A DNA stretch of 64,000 nt from Pseudopyrenochaeta lycopersici (GCA_003313425.1 NHZP01000087.1:1-64000); one strand, 5' to 3'. Positions 36,720 to 47,778 are shown, counted from the first letter of the stretch. The notes: generated from the sequence alone by a model not told the origin. Numbers and translations are program-made.

Positions 36720-38276
36720 TTAATCAACTGATTTTGCTTTTAGAGCAGGAGTGTCACTAACCGCTGACTCTCCTAGTATCTTGAAGCATATAAAAGGCAT
36801 CATTTGAACCTCCTGAAGAAAGTCGTGCACTATCTCGACCTTCTTGATTGCAAGTGAAAGACCGTGAGTATGAAGCCCAACAATAGTCAGGACGTTATGG
36901 TTCATACAGGTCTGCAGAATGATGAGCCTTAAACTGTGAAAGGCTGACATGAAATTGCTTCTCTGAACCAGGAAACAGGTTTTGTGATACTTTCGAACTT
37001 CTGCATCAAGAATATCATCTTCGTTATCGAACAAGTGTAGCCATGGTGGGACGTCGTCGACAAGGCTTGTGAATTTCAAATATAACTCTGTCAAGTGTGC
37101 CAGCTCTGAATCTCTGATTTCAGGACTCGGTGTGCGCCGTTGCATCGACCGAACATGCAACTTTATATCCCTAATGAGGTCCCCAGCCAATGCCCAAACA
37201 CGCCGTTGCAGTCGGGCACCATCCAAGAGACGAACTTCCAGTGATCCCTGATTACAGCTTCTACTGGTGTCGAGAAGTGGCTCATCCTTCTCTCCGCGGT
37301 CAAGTAAGGTGAACTCTCCAGCAAATAGCATCTCGTCCAGTACATATGGCCGATCCCCAAAGATACATGCGGCTTTGTCAGAAGAATATAATCCCCAAAA
37401 GCATGCTCGCAGGAGTTGGGACTCAACCGCAGCCCTCTGGCTCATTGAGTCTTCCTCATAAAGTCGAAGTCTCTGAGCAATAAAGTTTGCCTCCATTATA
37501 CAATATGAAGATGCGCAATTACTACCAGTGATACTTTGCAAAGCTCTAGCATGCCACATTCGAATTGATAGTGAGGACGAGTCAGGATGCTCGAGATCGT
37601 AACCCTTGTATAGCTGATGCATGTTACGGGACGCTGCAAGAAAGGCGACCGATACCGATTGCCGCTGCGCTAGGAATGAGTCTGGGAGAGCCGAGGTGAT
37701 TGATGCACATAAGGCCGTAATAAGCGTGAACATTCTCATTTGCCCTAGGGGTGGGGTCTCGGTAGAGATGGTCGGCTGTGTCAATATCCAGGATGATGGT
37801 TGACTGTCTGCTCGAAAGAGCGACACGCCGATCCGCAGGGTGGGCTCATGAACGATGGGTATGATGGCAAACAAGTACTGTGCAAACAGATCGAGGCATC
37901 TGTGGATGACACCCTCAACAGTATCCGACGGCAAAGCGGTACTGACTGTTGTCACAAGGTCCTCATGAATCTGACTCGCGGTAGCGTAGATTTCAATTGC
38001 CGGCTTTTCACCGAATATGAGGTTGTCGGTAACGGGCACAAGGTTTTGAGGTGAGGACGGGCTCGCTGAATTCCACGTGCCGTCCGTAGTAATAGTTCTT
38101 GGCTTTTGATTTTCTTTTGAAGCCAAAGGTCGTCGACCAACCTTGCGGCCTCTTTTTCGAGGTAGGAAGTTGTATGCGCAGCAAAGCTGTGACATGCGAC
38201 AATTCGCACAGGGGTCCGTCATATCGCATTTGACCTTGCGAAGTTTGCAGGCATCGCATGCTCTCGGTACCGACAT
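36720..38276 (-). CDS. Zn(II)2Cys6 transcription factor
   Basis: An intronless 518-residue frame. Residues 5-33 hold the zinc cluster CDACKLRKVKC.. DPCANCRMSQLC (C-x2-C-x6-C-x5-C-x2-C-x5-C), followed by a basic stretch RKRGRKVGRRP that fits a DNA-contact or nuclear-localisation region. Residues ~110-400 have the helical character of the fungal-specific regulatory domain (CLDLFAQYLFAIIPIVHEPT; SIRMWHARALQSI). The chosen start MSVPRACDACK sits just before the first Cys; an upstream in-frame Met adds 22 residues of no evident worth. It neighbours the permease in convergent orientation, with GH2 beyond it, so a role as the pathway regulator of beta-galactoside use is likely but inferred. It could bind the CGG arrays noted upstream. 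Confidence 0.88.
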   Translation of the reverse strand: MSVPRACDACKLRKVKCDMTDPCANCRMSQLCCAYNFLPRKRGRKVGRRPLASKENQKPRTITTDGTWNSASPSSPQNLVPVTDNLIFGEKPAIEIYATASQIHEDLVTTVSTALPSDTVEGVIHRCLDLFAQYLFAIIPIVHEPTLRIGVSLFRADSQPSSWILTQPTISTETPPLGQMRMFTLITALCASITSALPDSFLAQRQSVSVAFLAASRNMHQLYKGYDLEHPDSSSLSIRMWHARALQSITGSNCASSYCIMEANFIAQRLRLYEEDSMSQRAAVESQLLRACFWGLYSSDKAACIFGDRPYVLDEMLFAGEFTLLDRGEKDEPLLDTSRSCNQGSLEVRLLDGARLQRRVWALAGDLIRDIKLHVRSMQRRTPSPEIRDSELAHLTELYLKFTSLVDDVPPWLHLFDNEDDILDAEVRKYHKTCFLVQRSNFMSAFHSLRLIILQTCMNHNVLTIVGLHTHGLSLAIKKVEIVHDFLQEVQMMPFICFKILGESAVSDTPALKAKSVD

Positions 38277-38684
38277 GGTGGAGGCTGGGGTCCGAGAAAA
38301 GACCCAAGTCCAGACACAAAACCTACGGGGCATCAAGTGCAAAAATACCCCGTGGCAGTTCCGTGGGGAATTTGGGAAAGGCCCGGAGAAAGTATGGGGT
38401 AAGCAGTAGGTTAGCGCAGGACCTACCCTAGCCGATTGGCGTATTTGCGAATACGAGTGCAGATTTCACAACGAACTTTACGGTCTTCAGTCCCGGCCTA
38501 GCCGCCTCGGCTGGATAGCGAATAGTCGAGCCGAAGCCTCCATGTCATTGGAAGACTGGTGTCAGATAGAGAACGAAAAATGCATATAGGTCCTGAAGAT
38601 GTCTTGTACTAATACTCAGGCGTAAGCGATTTTTGGGACTATTTCGAAATCAATCACGAAAAAGAACCTCACTTCGGTCTCGCT
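38277..38684. promoter_or_regulatory. Divergent intergenic region, regulator and propeller gene
   Basis: 408 bp between divergent starts. An inverted pair TCGGCT (38508) / AGCCGA (38531) and several CGG/CCG triplets occur at 38490-38540. No TATA box is convincing. Confidence 0.4.
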
Positions 38685-40583
38685 ATGTACTTTCCGCTAT
38701 TAGCCATTCCACTTTTCAACTCTATAGCTGCGTCTGTAGACTTGCGCGGATCCACCGAAACCCCGCCGCCCCCAAATCCTGAACCGATTACAGTCACGAG
38801 GTTATCACTGCCACCAGTCGCTCCAAGTGACAAGAATGGGTCATGCACGCCAACGATAAATCCCCGGCGGACCGGATGCATCGGTAGAAAGAGCGACCTT
38901 CACTCAGGGGATTTCTTTCCGGATGATCTCCATATCATCGCTATTGCAAACTTCACGGGTGCTCCACCGGCTCCTGATCCCGCCAGCATCTACCAAGGCA
39001 TGCAGTTAATTGTCATCAAGACAGACAACACTACCTTTGCCAATGGGGATTCATGGAAATGCATCACCTGTGGCGTGTCAGGAGAGAACTCCCGAGGTCG
39101 CGATGAATCACTGGACTATCCACAGGTTTTTGCCGACGGAAAGCGGGCGCTTGCAGGTAGAAATATTATCGAATGCCAGGAAGGTCTGACTAGCGAGCTT
39201 TGTAGCCCTGATCGAGTGCACATATTCCCGCTTCGCTGGGATATCAACGCAAACGGTACAGGCCATGGAGGAAATATGCGGGAAGTCCGTCTTCACCCGG
39301 ATAACGAACACATTGGTTTCAGCTCTTTGGTTTTTACTCCTATGGGGGCTGAACAGTATGGTTTCTTCGCGAAGCTGAGCTACAACTCGTCACCTACCGT
39401 TGGTGAACCTCGGGTTCCACGTTATGACATTGTCAACGCTTCCTTGCTTTACAGCGACACTCTTTCATCTCGTATTTTAGTGGACCCGGAGCACCCAAAT
39501 CAGATCGTTTTCCGACCAGAAGCACTAGTTGTGGGTGAATTGCGTGGATTTGGTGGCACTGGAAGGGAGTTCGCTTACCTGGGTGCTGCAGTCGAGTCGT
39601 GCAATATCGATGTATTTGCTGCCGACCTCGTGACTGGGGAAGTACGTCGGCTTACAAGCAATCCTGAATATGTGGACCCGGTATCTCTATCTCCAGACGA
39701 CAAATGGACAGTTGTATTGGACACTCGCGGTACAGATCGGCAAATGTTCTTATCCGGTCTAAGAGGGGTTCCGCCTCTTATTGATCTCGTCGTTGCAAGT
39801 GCCGTCTCTGCGGTAAGAAACAATGGTGTGCGACGTTTCTTTCAACCATTTTTAATTGATCAATATGGAGATCGAGGTTCATACAATGGACAGCAAATCA
39901 ACGGCGAAGGTAACCGTATTCCTGGTAGTGGAGCCATCAATGACCCAGAGTGGAATGCTAGAGCTGATCCACGATGGTCCCATGATGGAACTCGTATTGT
40001 CTATACCCAGATTATAACTTCGTCGCCAGCCTGTGGTGGACATAACCCCTTACCCTGCTATAATTCCACCGAGGAAGGAGGCCGGGACGAGCGTATTATG
40101 GTAGCCGAATTGATCAGTCGCGAGCCTCTATCCTTACCACCAGTCGAACTTAGGTCTGAGACTATTCCATGGGCGTTACCATTCCCACCAGGATCGCCTT
40201 TCCCGAAGTTTGAGAGCGTTCCTCCTGGAAACTATACACTTCTGGGTAAAATTTCTGGCTGGGCGAACGTCTCAATTGAGTCTCAAAGTACAAGTAAATC
40301 GATAAGAGCTGTCTCTGTAAAGTACCACAACTTTTCGAACGACGGATTGAATGTCTTAGTGGGATTCGAACACGTGGAAAAGGAGAACCCAACTCCACAA
40401 GAGGAATTCATTCATTGGTATTCCAATTTGACACAGATGGGCCCAAACAACGGCACTAAAATCACAGGTGCAGATGGTTTTCATCTCCTGATCAATATCG
40501 ACTACAACTTCTTCGAAGCCAACGGCACCCTCATAACAACAGTCAACGGCAAGGAATACTATCAGCCGGCTAATTTCACTTGA
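38685..40583 (+). CDS. Secreted beta-propeller protein, saponin-hydrolase-like
   Basis: An intronless 632-residue frame with an N-terminal signal peptide (MYFPLLAIPLFNSIAAS) and many N-x-S/T glycosylation sites, so probably secreted. Successive blocks (NMREVRLHPDNEHIGFSSLV, TGEVRRLTSNPEYVDPVSLS then PDDKWTVVLDTRG, RADPRWSHDGTRIVYTQ) are TolB/WD40-like blades of the PD40 type. Overall size and blade pattern recall the fungal extracellular saponin hydrolases that remove the glucuronide-linked sugar chain from soyasaponins; I recall the family but cannot test the match. Paired Cys (CITCG; CSPD; CGGH..CYN) suggest disulfides. It could alternatively be a non-enzymatic propeller protein. Divergent from the zinc-cluster gene. 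Confidence 0.7.
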   Translation: MYFPLLAIPLFNSIAASVDLRGSTETPPPPNPEPITVTRLSLPPVAPSDKNGSCTPTINPRRTGCIGRKSDLHSGDFFPDDLHIIAIANFTGAPPAPDPASIYQGMQLIVIKTDNTTFANGDSWKCITCGVSGENSRGRDESLDYPQVFADGKRALAGRNIIECQEGLTSELCSPDRVHIFPLRWDINANGTGHGGNMREVRLHPDNEHIGFSSLVFTPMGAEQYGFFAKLSYNSSPTVGEPRVPRYDIVNASLLYSDTLSSRILVDPEHPNQIVFRPEALVVGELRGFGGTGREFAYLGAAVESCNIDVFAADLVTGEVRRLTSNPEYVDPVSLSPDDKWTVVLDTRGTDRQMFLSGLRGVPPLIDLVVASAVSAVRNNGVRRFFQPFLIDQYGDRGSYNGQQINGEGNRIPGSGAINDPEWNARADPRWSHDGTRIVYTQIITSSPACGGHNPLPCYNSTEEGGRDERIMVAELISREPLSLPPVELRSETIPWALPFPPGSPFPKFESVPPGNYTLLGKISGWANVSIESQSTSKSIRAVSVKYHNFSNDGLNVLVGFEHVEKENPTPQEEFIHWYSNLTQMGPNNGTKITGADGFHLLINIDYNFFEANGTLITTVNGKEYYQPANFT

Positions 40584-40779
40584 TGAACGTCCGCTCAGTT
40601 TAATACTTGATCAGCTCTAGATATTTCAGAATTTCGGTCGCTTCAAGACCAAGTATTGCATGCAGTCCTTCCCACTGAGGCAATATTACTAAACAATAAA
40701 ATAATGAAGTCTCTCTGTATGGCCATCCTGCCAATCTAAAATCCAGATTCTTTCTCTCTGACTATTAAATCACAGTTTA

Positions 40780-42132
40780 TGATAGAGTATTAGGTCAAAA
40801 GTTTTGGTTGCCAAGCGAGCCCTGTCGTCACCAACAGGACACCTGTATCACAACTACATAGAAAAATAGCCTTGAACGCGATAAATAGCTCAATTTTTTG
40901 AGTAGAGCAGATAGTCAAGTTGCCAATGCTTTGTTTGCCCGCCATGCGCTTTTTTGCAGGCCTGAATTCTGCGTGGCATACTCAAGATGAGCGACTTTAT
41001 GAGCCTGCCTGGTATACTCCTCCAGCATCTTTTTAAAGCCTTGCAGAAGCTATCCTAATCATCTTGACCTACGCTATAGCTATTGTATTGTGGGTAGAAT
41101 CTATTCATGCGCTTCTTAAGGTGCCACCAGAGGTGCTCAATTGTTTTGAGATCTGGTGAGTAAGCTGGCCAGATGATGGGTGAGATGCCTTGCTTAGTGA
41201 GCCAGAGCCTCGCCCTCTGTAATGTATGGATGCGCGCATTATCCTGCATAAAGAGCTGCGAACGCTGACAGCGAGGCAGGAGACCTTCTGTCAAAGCATC
41301 AATGCAACTTTGACTAGAGTAGCCACCTCATGGAGCAAGATCGCGCTCCATAATGACAAGCTTGCTTCTCCTTGGCTGCCCTCGTTCATTGAGCCATATA
41401 GCTCCCCACACAATCTGCGCAGGCTCCTGCTCGTTCTAATAGGAGTAATCATCTCTCATTTCCATGTTTCCCATGGAAATCGAAAGCACCACTCTTGGTT
41501 GTGGCCTGAGCCTTTCTGAATCAAGCACTCGTCTGAGAACTTGAGAGTGCGGCGATGCCACGTGAAATCTGAGTACTTCTGGCAGAACGCACAACGCTGC
41601 TTAGCATGAACTGCAGACAGCTTTGGGCGCTTTTGCAGCGGTAATTAGTGAAGCCTTTGCTCTTAAGCATCCGGTACAATGTGCTGCGGCTAGGTGGCTT
41701 CGAGAAGGTGCCATTTGCGCTCACAACCACGCTAGCTTAAGCTAGGTCTAAGTACTCAATCTTTGGTTGTGCGCGCTGTGCGATAGATGGTCCTTTTCTG
41801 ATGATGCGATACTATTGGAGGACGGCCAGCACGAGGTGCTTTATCGCGTGTTGTGCGTTTTTGACCAAGTCTAATAGTGGTGCGGATGCAGTGGGGTGAA
41901 CGCTTTAACTCAGCGACAAGCGCTGCAACTGGAACACCAGCCTCAGCTTTGGAGATGATTGCTTGTCACTGCAGGGGCCTCAAATTAGGCCCTCGGCAGG
42001 CATTTCCTGAGATTTCTGCGCCAAACTGACGACGTGGTGGCATTGTGGGTGGGAGTTGAAGGAAAAGGGTTGTGGGACGCGTCTTACGTGAGCTCGCTTA
42101 ACAACCAAAACTTTTGACGCGTCACTCTATCA
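40780..42132 (-). mobile_element. Tc1/mariner transposon, moderately decayed
   Basis: About 1.35 kb with terminal inverted repeats of ~40 bp: TGATAGAGT at the ends, and GTCAAAAGTTTTGGTTG then AAGCGAGC inside (40780-40820 and 42092-42132). A TA precedes the left end; the right flank reads CA, so the target duplication is not clean. It holds a minus-strand transposase relic. Confidence 0.8.
40915..42043 (-). pseudogene. Tc1/mariner transposase relic
   Basis: Starts MPPRRQFGAEISGNACRGPN at 42043. A helix-turn-helix region (AGVPVAALVAELKRSPHCIR) is followed by RTTRDKAPRAGRPPIVSHHQ. The DDE core is seen as LFMQDNARIHTLQRARLWL and SPIIWPAYSPDLKTIEHLW (41250-41130), the second and third acidic segments of the DDE_3 family. 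TAG and TGA stops and shifts interrupt it at several points. The family resembles Aspergillus Tan1/Ant1-type elements. Not functional. Confidence 0.8.
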
Positions 42133-42271
42133 CACAGACTTCCATGTAAAGGCTAGCGTCGTGCCTGAATTGGGTCACATGATCCGGTATGGCTAGCTAT
42201 ACGGTACGCGTGTACATATACGACGTAATTGGGTACTCTCCTTCGCTTAGCACGGAACACAACCAAGTTTA

Positions 42272-43617
42272 CAGTGACCCCCGCAAAAGTTTCCGCCGCG
42301 CATGCACGAGCCACCCTCTCAAGCACATGCACACCAAACTTCAACACTATATATCTTAGCTAAAATATTATATAATTAATTTTTTTAGGTTAAGAGTTAC
42401 ATAGATATTTAATATTTTATTTACTACCCTTATGCCTTTTTACATATAGTAATTCGTTGTCGCATACTTAAGATAAGGCGCTTAATAAGCTTAGCCAGTA
42501 TGCGCCGCTAGCACTCTTTTAATACACTATAAAAGCTATCCTACTCTTCTATAGCTTAGCTATAATTATTATATTATAAATAGAATTTATATATACGCTT
42601 CTTTAGGTATTACTAGAGGTGCTTAATTAGGTTAAGATTAGGTAAGTATACTAGCTATTTAATAGTAATATAGTGCTCGCGCAGAAACTTACGCGTTGCT
42701 ATAGCTATGTGTATGCGCGCATTATCCTGCATAAAAAGATAAGAATAACGCTAAGATAGTAGAAGCTCTTTAGTTAAGGTCTTAATATAACTTTTAGTAG
42801 AGTACTTATACTTTAGAGTATTAAAATTACGCTCTATTATAACTAGAAGACTTCTCTAGGTACACCTACGTTTATCTAACTATATTAAACCTTATACTAT
42901 TTATAATACTTTTTTACTATAGCTATAAGTTTAGAGTGTTATTATCTTCTATTTCTCTTATAAATTTTAAAATACCTACTCTTAGTTTTACCTAAGCCTT
43001 TCTAAACTAAGTATTTATTAGAGAACTTAAGCGTGCGCTAATACTATAGGAATTAAGAGTACTCCTTATAGAACTTAAGGTGCCTTAACGCATTCCTATA
43101 ATAGAGCTAAGGACGCTTTTTATAAAGAGATTTAGTAAGGCCTTATCTTTTAAGGTATTAGGATAGTGTGCTAGAGCTAGGTAGCTTTAAAGAGGTGCTA
43201 TCTAGATTTATAACTACTACTACTTTAGCTAGCTTTTTATACTTAATTTTTAGCTACGCACGTACTTTAAAATAGATAATCTTCTTTTAATAAAGTAATA
43301 GTATAGGTAGCTAGCCGCTGCGAGGTTTATCTATAGTTATGCCTATTTAGTAATATTTCTTCCTAAAGTCGCGTATAGCGCGTTTACTCTAGCTATACGC
43401 GTTAGTAACTTAAGTAACTATAGAACTACTATACAGTATCCTAATAATTTAATCTCGCAGCTAGACTATTAAATTAGGGCCTCTGCGCGTATTTTAGTCT
43501 ATTTCTTATAAAATTTAGTAATGTAGTAGCATAGTTATAATACTTAAAAGTTAAGAAGGAGATGTTGTGAGGGAACGCGTCGCGACTAGTGTGGCGGAAA
43601 CTTTTGCGCGGTCACTA
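42272..43617 (-). mobile_element. Tc1/mariner transposon, RIP-saturated, different TIR family
   Basis: 1,346 bp with inverted ends (C/T)AGTGACC..CGCAAAAGTTTCCGCC and a clean TA duplication (42270-42271 and 43618-43619). The interior aligns with the Tc1/mariner element at 40780-42132 (for example ATGCGCGCATTATCCTGCATAA at 42710-42733 matches 41230-41253), but almost every CA/TG is now TA. The transposase on the minus strand is unreadable. A copy of the same family ends at 403. Confidence 0.85.
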
Positions 43618-43619
43618 TA

Positions 43620-44219
43620 ATAATCGCATACCGTCGATACAGGGTCCTAGCGATAGAGCTGATAATTGGTCAAATTTTTGGCTTACTGCTTTCGATAGCT
43701 AACTAGGCCGTGATGATTTAGCGCTCGTAAATGACTGTTAGGCTGCATATATGACTTTAATCTCGTAATAGTTTGTTGAATCTCGTACATGGCTACGGGA
43801 TCGGCTGCGAACATGCAGAATGGAGTGAAAATGAAAGGTCTCCACTCTTTTTTCATATTTCCCACGGGAATTTTCAGGCTTCGAGCCACATTGGTCAGAA
43901 AAATTCGGATACGAAAAATATTGCAGCCAAGCCATGGTCTCTCACGCGTCATGATGACCAAGGGTATAATTTTTGCGTGCATTGGCAGTTGATAGGTTGG
44001 GCAAACTTGGTGGCCTAATATCTCTACGAACGTGAAAATAAACAGTTACATTAGACATGTAGCAACTCTTCAGTCTACTACAGGTATATCATGGGGGCTT
44101 TTCCAAATTTTGAGACAATTGGTGTTCAACTTCTCCTCTCATGGTGTACTTAACTACCCTACCCTTTTCTTGGTAAATCCATACCCCAATGTCACACCAA
44201 TCCTGCAGAACTATCCAAC
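43620..44219 (+). promoter_or_regulatory. 5' region of the GH1 gene
   Basis: 600 bp of non-repetitive sequence. No other gene is seen. CT-rich segments at 44120-44160 lie close to the GH1 start. No TATA element or CGG array stands out. Confidence 0.4.
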
Positions 44220-45755
44220 ATGGCCTCCGAATCCTGCATGTTCGCAGCCCAAGATACCGCTATTCCCATCCACATCCCTACCCCCACCCTCTATGGCTCC
44301 ACTACAGGCCACGACCTCCCCATTGATGAACTCCCTCTCCCCTCCACCTTCCAATGGGGTACTGCAACAGCAGCCTACCAAATCGAAGGCGGACACTTGC
44401 AAGACGGCAAAGGTGCCTCAATATGGGATACATACGCACACCTCTCGCCGTCGCGCACAAACAACGAACATGCAGATGTATCCTGTGACCACTATAACCG
44501 CATGCTCGAAGATGTAGAGCTCATGTCGCGCTTCGACGTCGATGTGTATCGTTTCTCGCTATCCTGGGCGCGGATTATACCACTAGGAGGGCGTAATGAC
44601 CCTATTAATGAAAAGGGTATAGCATTTTACGATAAGCTGATTGATGAGCTGGTTACTCGCGGGATCGAGCCTGTGGTTACGCTATACCATTGGGACGCGC
44701 CGCAGGGAGTATACGATCGCTACGGGGCGTTGCTGGATACGCAGGAGTTTAAGAGTGACTTTGAACGCTACGCTCGGTTGTGCTTTGAGAGATTTGGTGA
44801 TCGCGTGAAAAAGTGGGTTACATTCAATGAGCCGTATATCATGGCGATTTTCGCGCACCTTAATGGGACGCTTGCACCAGGCCATTGTCGCGAGAAGGGA
44901 ACGGATACAAAACTGGAGCCCTGGCGCGTGGGTCATACTACGATTCTGTCCCACGCCTCTGTTGCCTGCATCTATGCGTCCGAATTCGAGCCAGAACAGA
45001 AAGGATGTATCTCAATCGTGCTTAACGGACACTTTTACGAGCCCTTTAATGCCGCCAATTCTCTCGATGTTACTGCGGCTCAACGCAGAATGGAGTTCTA
45101 CATCGGCTGGTTCGGCGACCCTGTATTTCTGGGGCATGACTATCCAGCTGCCATGCGAGAGTATCTCGGGGCGCGCTTGCCTGTATTTACACCCGAGGAG
45201 CGTCAGCTTCTCCGTCAAGCGGCACCGCTGAATGCGTTCTACGGTATGAATCATTATTCAACAAAGTATGCGCGCGCACTGCTCAATGCACCTGCGGATG
45301 ATGACTGGTCCGGCAATGTTGAGGAGTCATCTGTGAATATTGACGGGATAGAAATTGGACCGGCGTCTGCATCACAGTGGCTTCGTGTTGCACCTGAGGG
45401 ATTTCGGAAACTGCTGAATTGGGTATGGAACCGTTATCATTTGCCAATTATTGTAACAGAAAATGGATGTCCGTGTGTTGGGGAGAAAGACGTACAGGTT
45501 GCAGTAGACGATGCGTTTCGCCAGAGATACTTTGGGCTTTATCTTGATGCAATCTCGCGCGCGATATACGATGATGGAGTGAAGGTTGAGGGATATTACG
45601 TGTGGAGTTTGATGGATAACTTTGAGTGGTCGGCAGGTTATGGACCGCGATTCGGTATTGTACATGTGGATTTCGCGACCTTGAAGAGGACTCCGAAGAA
45701 CTCAGCTTGGTTCCTAAAGGACACATTTTACAAACGGCGGGCAGCATCATCTTAG
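44220..45755 (+). CDS. GH1 beta-glucosidase, intracellular
   Basis: An intronless 511-residue frame. After a ~40-residue N-terminal extension it begins LPSTFQWGTATAAYQIEGG and IWDTYAHLSPSRT, the GH1 opening. The acid/base Glu is in KKWVTFNEPYIMA (E204) and the nucleophile in PIIVTENGCP (E414). The substrate-binding motif DNFEWSAGYGPRFGIVHVDF is near the C-terminus. No signal peptide is visible, so it probably acts in the cytosol on imported beta-glucosides or oligosaccharides; some fungal GH1 enzymes also take beta-galactosides. The length is typical for fungal GH1 (~480-510 residues), and the frame is clean, with no RIP mutations. It lies 10 kb from the dead GH2 gene and could in principle substitute for it. 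Confidence 0.92.
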   Translation: MASESCMFAAQDTAIPIHIPTPTLYGSTTGHDLPIDELPLPSTFQWGTATAAYQIEGGHLQDGKGASIWDTYAHLSPSRTNNEHADVSCDHYNRMLEDVELMSRFDVDVYRFSLSWARIIPLGGRNDPINEKGIAFYDKLIDELVTRGIEPVVTLYHWDAPQGVYDRYGALLDTQEFKSDFERYARLCFERFGDRVKKWVTFNEPYIMAIFAHLNGTLAPGHCREKGTDTKLEPWRVGHTTILSHASVACIYASEFEPEQKGCISIVLNGHFYEPFNAANSLDVTAAQRRMEFYIGWFGDPVFLGHDYPAAMREYLGARLPVFTPEERQLLRQAAPLNAFYGMNHYSTKYARALLNAPADDDWSGNVEESSVNIDGIEIGPASASQWLRVAPEGFRKLLNWVWNRYHLPIIVTENGCPCVGEKDVQVAVDDAFRQRYFGLYLDAISRAIYDDGVKVEGYYVWSLMDNFEWSAGYGPRFGIVHVDFATLKRTPKNSAWFLKDTFYKRRAASS

Positions 45756-46287
45756 AGAATATTTCATTCAGAAATAAGTGATTAAGCTACACATCGGCTT
45801 TAGAAGGCGTTGACTAGGCTTGAATAAATAGAGCTTATAATTGATAGGAGTTTAAGCGTTGCTTGAACTTGGTCAGGTGGACGCCTCACTTGGTTACAGA
45901 TAGATCACCTCGAGTCTTTGCTAGTCTGAACTTCTAACCCCTATCATTCGTGGAAGCCTATCGTTGCGGTGTGAAGCAAGCACATTGTGGCCCAAGGCTG
46001 ACGCGGAAATCTGTTGGCTGTTGGTGCTGAATCGCATAAAATCACGACAATTAACGTCCATCCTTGTAACGTGCTGCACCACCTGGCGCACGTCCCTACG
46101 GTAAAAGGTCATTCCGCGAGCACCGAATATCAAGGTGATAAGGTGTGTCGCTAAAATGATGAGCTACGCGAAGCAAACCATGACCATTCAAAACGCGCTA
46201 GGCTGCGAATACCAACAAGGAAATAATTGCGAGACCTCCGTAAAGATAGATAGAAGTTCTTGCTCAAGGCGATGTAGGGTCCGCTGC
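45756..46287. other. Convergent intergenic region
   Basis: Lies between the 3' ends of the GH1 and RTA1 genes. I see no gene, repeat or RNA. Confidence 0.5.
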
Positions 46288-47193
46288 CTAAACCCTACCT
46301 AGGTAGGTCCCTCGAAGCTCGATGAGGCTTTCGCTATCATCCAACTTCTCTACTTTCCCGAAGCCAAACACTTTGTTCGCGCGTATGAAATGGAACATAA
46401 TCTGCACCGCAAGCATAGGCGCCGCATCAAAGATATAGAGGTATATCTCGTGGCTAACTAGATACCCGTTGTGCCCCTGTGCAAACTCAATGACACGGAA
46501 AATGCATCTCAGAATGACAATCACAGCGGCGCACAACATCAACTTGAGTAGCGCGGGCCAAGTATATTTGCCGTACTGTGGGACGCTAAATCGAGCCGGA
46601 GAGCTGCGCAATCGTACGAAGAAGATGATCGATATAATCAGAAAGAATCCAAAAAAGAAAAGCTGGACAAACAAGCCAAGCACCATGATCTTCTGGCCCA
46701 GGTCGGCCATATCCGCTTGGGCCATCATGCCTCCACCTCCAGCTTGTAAGAAGAAGGCTAATACATCGCCGCAGACGAATAGCTTTGTAACGCGGGAAGG
46801 CCGAATGACAGAGGCTTCAGCGGCGTTGACGAAGAGAACAAGTCGACCGTATATCATGTAGATCGTGGCAGCGTAGAGCGAAGGAGGAAGGATGATAAAA
46901 AGCGATTGTGCAATGTACGGGCCGAGTTCCTTTGGCGACTGCGCTGATACATAACGCGCTCCATAGCCTGCGGCCATCACTGACATTTGTTAGACGAGAC
47001 GTGGGCCATGGGGTCAAAAGACACAATGGGAAAACTCACTGATAGCACCTGCTACGAAAGAGCTGTAGAACCACGCTTTCCCCAGAACCATTTGAATCAG
47101 GTGTATGATAGCGCTAATTCCGAAAAGAGCTGCGGATATGAGGGCGCCAATCTGGCTTGGCGTATACAGATAGATGCCATTGTTGCCTGCCAT
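46288..47193 (-). CDS. RTA1-family membrane protein
   Basis: Two exons, 47193-47040 and 46979-46288, with a 60-bp intron (GTGAGT..CAG) that shares a Met codon across the junction, giving 281 residues. The start MAGNNGIYLYTPSQ is followed by about seven hydrophobic segments (IGALISAALFGISAIIHLIQ; LFIILPPSLYAATIYMIYGR; DVLAFFLQAGGGGMMAQADM and others). The D-x-x-A-x-x-x-Q-A-x-G-G-G motif in the mid-protein and RCIFRVIEFAQGHNGYLVSH are typical of the RTA1 lipid-translocating/7-aminocholesterol-resistance family, which sits in the plasma or endomembrane. The exact substrate is unknown. It is a single, non-RIP-mutated gene, convergent with GH1. Confidence 0.88.
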
Positions 47194-47778
47194 TTTGCAG
47201 AACTAAGGACTACGATTGAGGGAAAAGTAATCTTTATCGACAATTTATATCTGAAGTTAGCATAAATAGCGGTACCGTGTCAAATAAGCGACTTGTGAAA
47301 AGAAATCAAGAAAGAATTCAGAGAAAGATATATTTGAAGCGAAGAAGTGTACTGTAGTTTAATATTCGGCAACTTCAGACTTTTTATGTCAAGATTATGG
47401 TTGAGATGCCTTCGCGAGTGCACCAATTCGCACATTCCCTAAATTGGACGCCCTTGCAAATAGGTAGCATGGACGAATACGCGTATTAAGCACGGTCGCG
47501 TTTGAAGCACCCCCGCGTATCAAGCAGGGTTCACATGGTGCATCCCTACGCTGAACTAGTGTACGAAATACGGTCACAGGCGGTACGATCTTCGTTCAAG
47601 CATATCAGGGGTTTCACCCCTGAGATACTTGAGCCCAAAACCTTGCGCAGTCCTACAAATTTTCTCCACAATTGAGGCTGAGCAATGGACTTAAGCCGCG
47701 GCTCGTTTGTCAATGTACAGGACGTTTAATTTTTGGCTCACTCCTTGCGTCTAGCGTTACGAATACGCACTATTAATA
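47194..47778. other. Intergenic region with a hairpin
   Basis: 5' region of the RTA1 gene. A 37-nt hairpin occupies 47596-47632: 17-nt arms pairing at 15 of 17 positions, with a 3-nt loop. No gene is seen. Confidence 0.5.

Noticed and set aside
43683..44018. Small ORFs upstream of the GH1 gene
   Set aside because: Mutually overlapping frames on both strands without domain-like patterns; more likely promoter sequence.
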